Origin: JBLHKS01 sp047620505
GTDB taxonomy: Bacteria; Verrucomicrobiota; Verrucomicrobiia; Verrucomicrobiales; DEV007
Length of the DNA: 8,881 bases
Assembly (NCBI GenBank): GCA_047620505.1
Contig: JBLHKS010000269.1
Span: forward strand, 1 to 8,881
Direction: 5' to 3'
Shown here: piece by piece, positions 6,141 through 8,881 of the stretch
How positions within the stretch are numbered: the stretch's first letter is position 1
Layout: the number at the start of each line of letters is the position of its first letter
Notes under the pieces: generated by a model
Seen by the model: the letters and a program-made list of their open reading frames with translations, nothing else
Told to the model about the DNA's origin: nothing
The model's database searches: none
Translations under genes and position numbers: made by a program

Positions 6141-6788
6141 ATGGAACAATCTGAAGCCAAAGACCTCATCGACTCCCTGACCGACGAACCGGAAAACTGG
6201 GACGTCCGCTGCAAGGCAGCCGAAATTCTGTCGATGGAGGGTCGAAATGGTGAGGCCGTCGCGCTGCTCGACGCCGCGCCGAATCTGCCGGAATTCGAGA
6301 CTCACATTCTCAAAATCGCCGAGATTTACTCGAAAACAGAGCCCGGAAAAGCCGTCCCCCTGCTCCACGCCTTCCTTCAAGAATGCCGCGACTCTGCCCT
6401 CGGGCATCTCGCCATGGCTGAGGTCGCCGGGAAGCTCGGCGACACCCATGGAGCCGGCCAGTACTACGCCTGCGCTCTCGAAATCAACAAGGCTTACCGC
6501 GATCCTGACTTTGAAACCAAGTACGGCATCAAACTCGGTGACCTTCCCCCGCCCATGACTGCGAAAACCGAATCCGTCCCCCTTCCAGGCGAAGAAGCAT
6601 CGACAAAAACCGCAGCCGGCGGCTCAGCAGCTGCTGATGGCGAAGACTCCTCGGCTTCCGGCCGTCGCGCCAAAAAATCCGGCCGCGGCGGCAGCTGGAT
6701 CATCGCAACGCTGACTGCGATCGGCGTATTCGTCATCTGTTGGCTCGTCCTACTCGCGATCATCAGGTCGATGGCGAGTCCCACTTGA
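6141..6788 (+). CDS. Tetratricopeptide-like protein with C-terminal membrane anchor, function unknown
   Basis: A 215-residue protein. Residues 1-125 are helical and resemble degenerate tetratricopeptide repeats. WDVRCKAAEILSMEGRNGEAVALLD, ILKIAEIYSKTEPGKAVPLL and GHLAMAEVAGKLGDTHGAGQYYACALEIN each show the A/G-x3-G-x-x-x-A/Y spacing. Residues about 135-182 are a Pro/Glu/Ser/Ala linker ending in a basic stretch (RRAKKSGRGG). One membrane segment (186-208) follows, and the protein ends seven residues later. There is no signal peptide, so it should be tail-anchored in the inner membrane with the repeat domain in the cytoplasm. It probably serves protein-protein contact; the partner is unknown. 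It is divergent from blaI across 169 bases that contain both operator dyads, so shared regulation is possible. No Shine-Dalgarno sequence is seen before ATG 6141. Confidence 0.78.
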   Translation: MEQSEAKDLIDSLTDEPENWDVRCKAAEILSMEGRNGEAVALLDAAPNLPEFETHILKIAEIYSKTEPGKAVPLLHAFLQECRDSALGHLAMAEVAGKLGDTHGAGQYYACALEINKAYRDPDFETKYGIKLGDLPPPMTAKTESVPLPGEEASTKTAAGGSAAADGEDSSASGRRAKKSGRGGSWIIATLTAIGVFVICWLVLLAIIRSMASPT

Positions 6789-7033
6789 ATCTCGATTTAA
6801 CGAAAACCGATCTACTTTGCGACAGCTATTCTGCCTGGGAGAACATGCTCGGAGGCGAGTGAGCGCCTGAGTCTAAGCCTTGATTTCACGCGGAGACTTT
6901 AAGTCGAATCGCACGAGATTCGTTGGCCGGAACATCGCAGAAATCAGTTGATAATGCCGATGGTTTCAACAACTCTAGCGCCCCGAAACTGGCGATTCCC
7001 AAATCTTGCCGGTTTTCGGATTTTTTTTGCATC
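6789..7033. other. Intergenic stretch, no gene seen
   Basis: No ORF with protein-like character is seen on either strand. Two weak hairpins are present: AGGCG-N6-CGCCT (6853-6868, with outer CTC/GAG pairing across a two-base bulge) and CGAATC-N6-GATTCG (6905-6922). Neither is followed by a T-run, so neither is a convincing terminator for the TPR-like gene. The right end runs into the tRNA promoter. Confidence 0.4.
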
Positions 7034-7039
7034 TATAAT
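7034..7039 (+). promoter_or_regulatory. -10 box of the tRNA-Val promoter
   Basis: A perfect TATAAT lies 17 bases before the first tRNA base, as expected for a short 5' leader. The spacer upstream is T-rich (eight Ts at 7021-7028). No good -35 hexamer is found at 16-18 bases, only weak matches in ggttttcgg (7011-7019). Confidence 0.65.
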
Positions 7040-7056
7040 TCATTTTCAGGGAATTT

Positions 7057-7131
7057 GCTCGGTTAGCTCAGTGGTAGAGCACTTCGTTCACACCGAAGGG
7101 GTCACTGGTTCAAGTCCAGTACCGAGCACCA
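7057..7131 (+). tRNA. tRNA-Val, anticodon CAC, CCA encoded
   Basis: A full cloverleaf can be drawn. The acceptor GCTCGGT (7057-7063) pairs with ACCGAGC (7121-7127). The D stem is GCTC/GAGC. The anticodon stem CTTCG (7082-7086) pairs with CGAAG (7094-7098), with loop TTCACAC and anticodon CAC at 7089-7091 (reads GUG, Val). The variable loop is GGGTC, and the T stem ACTGG/CCAGT encloses TTCAAGT. The discriminator is A, and CCA is encoded at 7129-7131. The length is 75 bases including CCA. It stands alone, with no neighbouring tRNA. Confidence 0.96.
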
Positions 7132-7567
7132 TCAATTTCAACGAGTTACGGGAATCGAGGCTGAGGAAAGAAGGTTGCCAGTGCCTTAATTTTGCCGTTT
7201 GAGTGCCCTAATTATCGTTGAGTTTGGGCCATTTTAGACGTTCTTGATGGATGGCGAGGCCCATCAAGTTTGAGCCAAATTGGGAAGCACAGCGCAATCG
7301 TTGGGGTCTTCGACCAGTTATCGGTGCCTCCAAGCCAATCCCGGATCGGTGTCAGCCCGCTGCAGCCAGGCACCCTCGAACGCCTCGAACGCCTCGCGCG
7401 CTTTGATCCGCGCGTTCGGGCGAAACGGCTTTTGGAGTTGTCGGCTGGGTCGCCGGGACATTTACTACCCTCTACCGCGCGGGCTCAGTTGGTTTTACCC
7501 GATCATCCGGCCTTGGCATTGGCTCAGGCGACGCCTTAAGTCTAAAATATAATCGTGAGGATTTTCC
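7132..7567. other. Unassigned region downstream of tRNA-Val
   Basis: This is 436 bases without a supported gene. It holds a direct repeat (7180-7217) and a perfect 8-bp dyad, CTTGATGG (7243-7250) with CCATCAAG (7261-7268). The dyad is followed only by TTT, so it is a weak terminator candidate. Two overlapping ORFs, at about 7270-7542 and 7280-7552, are open. The first contains a 9-base repeat, CGCCTCGAA, giving LERLERL (about 7375-7397), and could be a gene remnant. Neither resembles a known family, and both start at TTG without a convincing ribosome site. No integrase or second copy of the tRNA 3' end was found, so there is no evidence of a tRNA-linked island. Confidence 0.4.
7180..7217 (+). 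repeat. Imperfect direct repeat AGTGCC(T/C)TAATT, 22 bases apart
   Basis: AGTGCCTTAATTTTG (7180-7194) and AGTGCCCTAATTATCG (7202-7217) match at 11 of the first 12 bases and are offset by 22 bases, about two helical turns. This spacing would suit a protein binding two sites on one DNA face. No downstream promoter is obvious. Confidence 0.35.
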
Positions 7568-8086
7568 ATGAAATTGGCCTTTGAAAATGCGAGCGGAAAC
7601 TGTTTTTCGCTGACGGACGAAATTCTCAATCAGGGCTTCAAAGCCTCGCGCGAAAGTCCACGCAAACGGATAATTCTGCCTCTGCATCGGACTCAAGACT
7701 CGCCGGTACAGCGAATGCTGAATTTCTTCCAGCCGGACACTTTTGTTCAGCCGCACGTTCACCCTCAGCCGGGCCAGATTGAGACCGTCCACGTTCTATC
7801 CGGCTCCATCGGCTTCGTCTTATTTGAGGCGGATGGAAAGATTCGCAAAACCCAGCAGCTGCTGGCCGGAGGACTCGGACCGATCGACATTGAGCCCGGA
7901 GTCTGGCACGGGATGGTTTGCCTCACGCCTGACACTTCGATTCTGGAAATCAAGAAGGGTCCCTACGACGCTGCGACCGATAAAGTCTTCGCAACCTGGG
8001 CACCGACTGAGAATTCGTCGGATGCCCCAGCTTATCTCAGAGAATTAGAGAAGCTTTTCGCTGAAGATTCTACGGGTTCAGTTTGA
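7568..8086 (+). CDS. WbuC-family cupin metalloprotein
   Basis: A 172-residue protein of the WbuC cupin family. These are small metal-binding beta-barrel proteins often found in O-antigen or nucleotide-sugar loci, with no firmly established reaction. Visible family features, in order, are SPRKR (30-34) and LHRTQDSPVQRMLN (39-52). The cupin motif 1 is PHVHPQPGQIE (62-72), with His63, His65 and Glu72 as expected metal ligands. Motif 2 is PGVWHGMV (110-117) with His114. The typical end block is GPYDAATDKVFATWAPTE. The N-terminal 25 residues are less typical. The start is ATG 7568 with GTGAGG 7 bases upstream, one of the few clear ribosome sites here. It stands alone, away from any polysaccharide gene. 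Its 3' end overlaps the convergent acpH by 17 bases. Confidence 0.9.
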   Translation: MKLAFENASGNCFSLTDEILNQGFKASRESPRKRIILPLHRTQDSPVQRMLNFFQPDTFVQPHVHPQPGQIETVHVLSGSIGFVLFEADGKIRKTQQLLAGGLGPIDIEPGVWHGMVCLTPDTSILEIKKGPYDAATDKVFATWAPTENSSDAPAYLRELEKLFAEDSTGSV

Positions 8087-8666
8087 GCCACGCGTCCTTC
8101 GCGAAAGCGGATAGTTGCGGGTAGAACTCGAGAAAATCTGCTTCAAGCGCATCATAGTTTTCTCGGAAATCGTCCATCGCCAGGTAGATTTCCGCGAGAA
8201 TAGGCGAGCACTTCGACATCCCCTTAAACGCAGCTCCGATTCCTTCGACTTCTCGATAAGAATTCAGCCAATTATATTCGCGCATTCGGCGAACGACTCG
8301 CTGTGGATGGGACTCCATGAACTGAGTTCGTGAGAGCAGGCAGGAGTAGCAGAATTCGGCAAAATCCTCCAGCAGCTGCTCGGAGAACTTCTCCCAATTT
8401 CGGCATAGATAGTGATCGTAGACAACGTCGACCACAATTCCAGCCAGCCGTCGACGCTCCGGCGCAAACCGCTTCGTGCTGCGTCGCCAGACCGCGTGGC
8501 CGTCAGTGAAGGCGTCGATCTGGCGGTGAAGAGTAATCCCACGGCGCATGATTTCGGGGAGATCGACATGGCTATCGACATTTCCACGAACGAAATCCCC
8601 GAGAAACGCCCCGGTGATGGCGTCAGAGTTAGGGGGGCTGAGGTGGAAGTGGGCGAGGAAGTTCAT
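8070..8666 (-). CDS. acpH: Acyl carrier protein phosphodiesterase (AcpH family, DUF479)
   Basis: A 198-residue cytoplasmic hydrolase that removes the 4'-phosphopantetheine group from holo-ACP to give apo-ACP. It matches E. coli AcpH along its length. It starts MNFLAHFHLSPP, followed by GAFLGDFVRGN (19-29), the metal-site motif LHRQIDAFTD (46-55), and DVVYDHYLCRNW, equivalent to the DVMWDHFLSRHW block. The end is DFRENYDALEADFLEFYPQL. Length and motif order are normal. The start is ATG 8666, without a Shine-Dalgarno sequence. The upstream 215 bases hold no gene. The TAG stop lies inside the 3' end of the convergent cupin gene. The family relation to HD-type phosphohydrolases is known; the substrate here is inferred from the close motif match. 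Confidence 0.92.
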   Translation of the reverse strand: MNFLAHFHLSPPNSDAITGAFLGDFVRGNVDSHVDLPEIMRRGITLHRQIDAFTDGHAVWRRSTKRFAPERRRLAGIVVDVVYDHYLCRNWEKFSEQLLEDFAEFCYSCLLSRTQFMESHPQRVVRRMREYNWLNSYREVEGIGAAFKGMSKCSPILAEIYLAMDDFRENYDALEADFLEFYPQLSAFAKDAWLKLNP

Positions 8667-8881
8667 CGGAGGGACTACCCGAACAAACGCAGACGAAAAG
8701 TGGGTTCGCTAGGAAGAAAACGCGTAAAAATGATGTTGCCTGAAACTCCGAAACTCAGCCGAATAGTGGGAAAGGAGGATCAACACCCAAGCGGAATAGA
8801 GTGGAAATTGTAATAATCCAACGGGGAAATCTCACATTTTTGCCTTTTCTTGTTGCGTTGAGTCGCAAACTTACGACAGAT
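8667..8881. other. Upstream region of acpH, no gene seen
   Basis: No protein-like ORF occurs on either strand. The plus-strand frame open through 8813 is a shadow of acpH. Visible elements are an AGGAGG (about 8775) not followed by a start codon, and a half-site TGTGAGATTT on the minus strand (about 8835-8826) that resembles one arm of the BlaI dyads. An inverted repeat TTGCG-N6-CGCAA (8853-8868) lies close to the right edge. The dyad could regulate a gene beyond the window. Confidence 0.35.

Larger units (their letters stand above)
307..7864. repeat. Dispersed 12-base palindrome CAGCAGCTGCTG, six exact copies
   Basis: Exact copies lie at 307-318 (ilvB), 2709-2720 (sulfatase), 3996-4007 and 5332-5343 (M56 gene), 6625-6636 (TPR-like gene) and 7853-7864 (cupin). 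Near copies are CAGCAGCTGCTC at 8370-8381 (acpH) and TGGCAGCTGCTG at 1429-1440 (the lipoprotein). In four copies the frame gives Gln-Gln-Leu-Leu; in two it is shifted and gives Ala-Ala-Ala through GCA GCT GCT. With about 57% GC, base composition alone predicts well under 0.01 copies in this length. The constancy across frames suggests selection or drive on the DNA word itself. Confidence 0.75.

Noticed and set aside
6948..7202. 84-residue ORF covering the tRNA
   Set aside because: It runs straight through the tRNA-Val cloverleaf and is a spurious open frame.
7548..7553. Perfect TATAAT upstream of the cupin gene
   Set aside because: No -35 at suitable distance (TTGGCA is 29 bases away), and the implied transcript would start at or inside the ribosome site. 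Probably chance.
7132..7567. tRNA-integrated mobile element
   Set aside because: No integrase, transposase or repeated tRNA 3' end was found in the window, so position alone is not enough.
1..8881. CRISPR array, rRNA, insertion sequence
   Set aside because: No regularly spaced 20-40 base repeats, rRNA signature or transposase with terminal inverted repeats was seen on either strand.

Overview
The window looks like chromosomal DNA from a moderately GC-rich, Gram-negative member of the PVC group, most likely Verrucomicrobiota. The grounds are inferential. There is a secreted FGly-type sulfatase, and a BlaI/M56-peptidase pair whose sensor part carries secretin/STN-like repeats of a kind I associate with Verrucomicrobiota proteins. 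Shine-Dalgarno use is sparse, and there is an AcpH-type hydrolase. No transposase, integrase, phage gene or CRISPR array is visible.

Layout. 1-1038 (-) is the N-terminal 346 residues of the acetolactate synthase large subunit (ilvB); the rest lies off the left edge. 1039-1301 is non-coding and holds a strong minus-strand intrinsic terminator (1198-1230) that closes a small His/Gly-rich lipoprotein gene (1302-1520, -). A secreted sulfatase (1635-2999, +) is divergent from it. The sulfatase runs tail-to-tail, three bases apart, into a minus-strand block. In transcription order this block is a BlaI-family repressor (5971-5546), an M56/BlaR1-like membrane metalloprotease (5556-3232) overlapping it by 11 bases, and a small unknown ORF (3212-3003). 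Two matching TGTGA-N5-TCACA dyads lie immediately upstream of blaI and are probable BlaI operators. Divergent from blaI is a tetratricopeptide-like tail-anchored protein (6141-6788, +). Then come a tRNA-Val(CAC) at 7057-7131, a mostly unassigned stretch (7132-7567), a WbuC-family cupin (7568-8086, +) and an AcpH-family ACP phosphodiesterase (8666-8070, -). The last two overlap convergently by 17 bases. 8667-8881 has no supported gene.

How the genes work together. The blaI-blaR1-like pair should be a self-contained sensor/protease/repressor switch. Its periplasmic sensor is not a penicillin-binding domain. It is three tandem copies of a roughly 96-residue STN/secretin-N0-like module plus a further secretin-like segment, so the signal is unlikely to be a beta-lactam. 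The other genes are ordinary metabolic or envelope functions and need not be linked.

The clearest signal not explained by gene content is an exact 12-base palindrome, CAGCAGCTGCTG. It occurs six times, inside five different genes, in two different reading frames, and the last five copies are spaced about 1.2-1.3 kb apart. A second notable point is the 3' end of the blaR1-like gene, where a different frame continues with protein-like sequence. This suggests a frameshift or a decayed tail.
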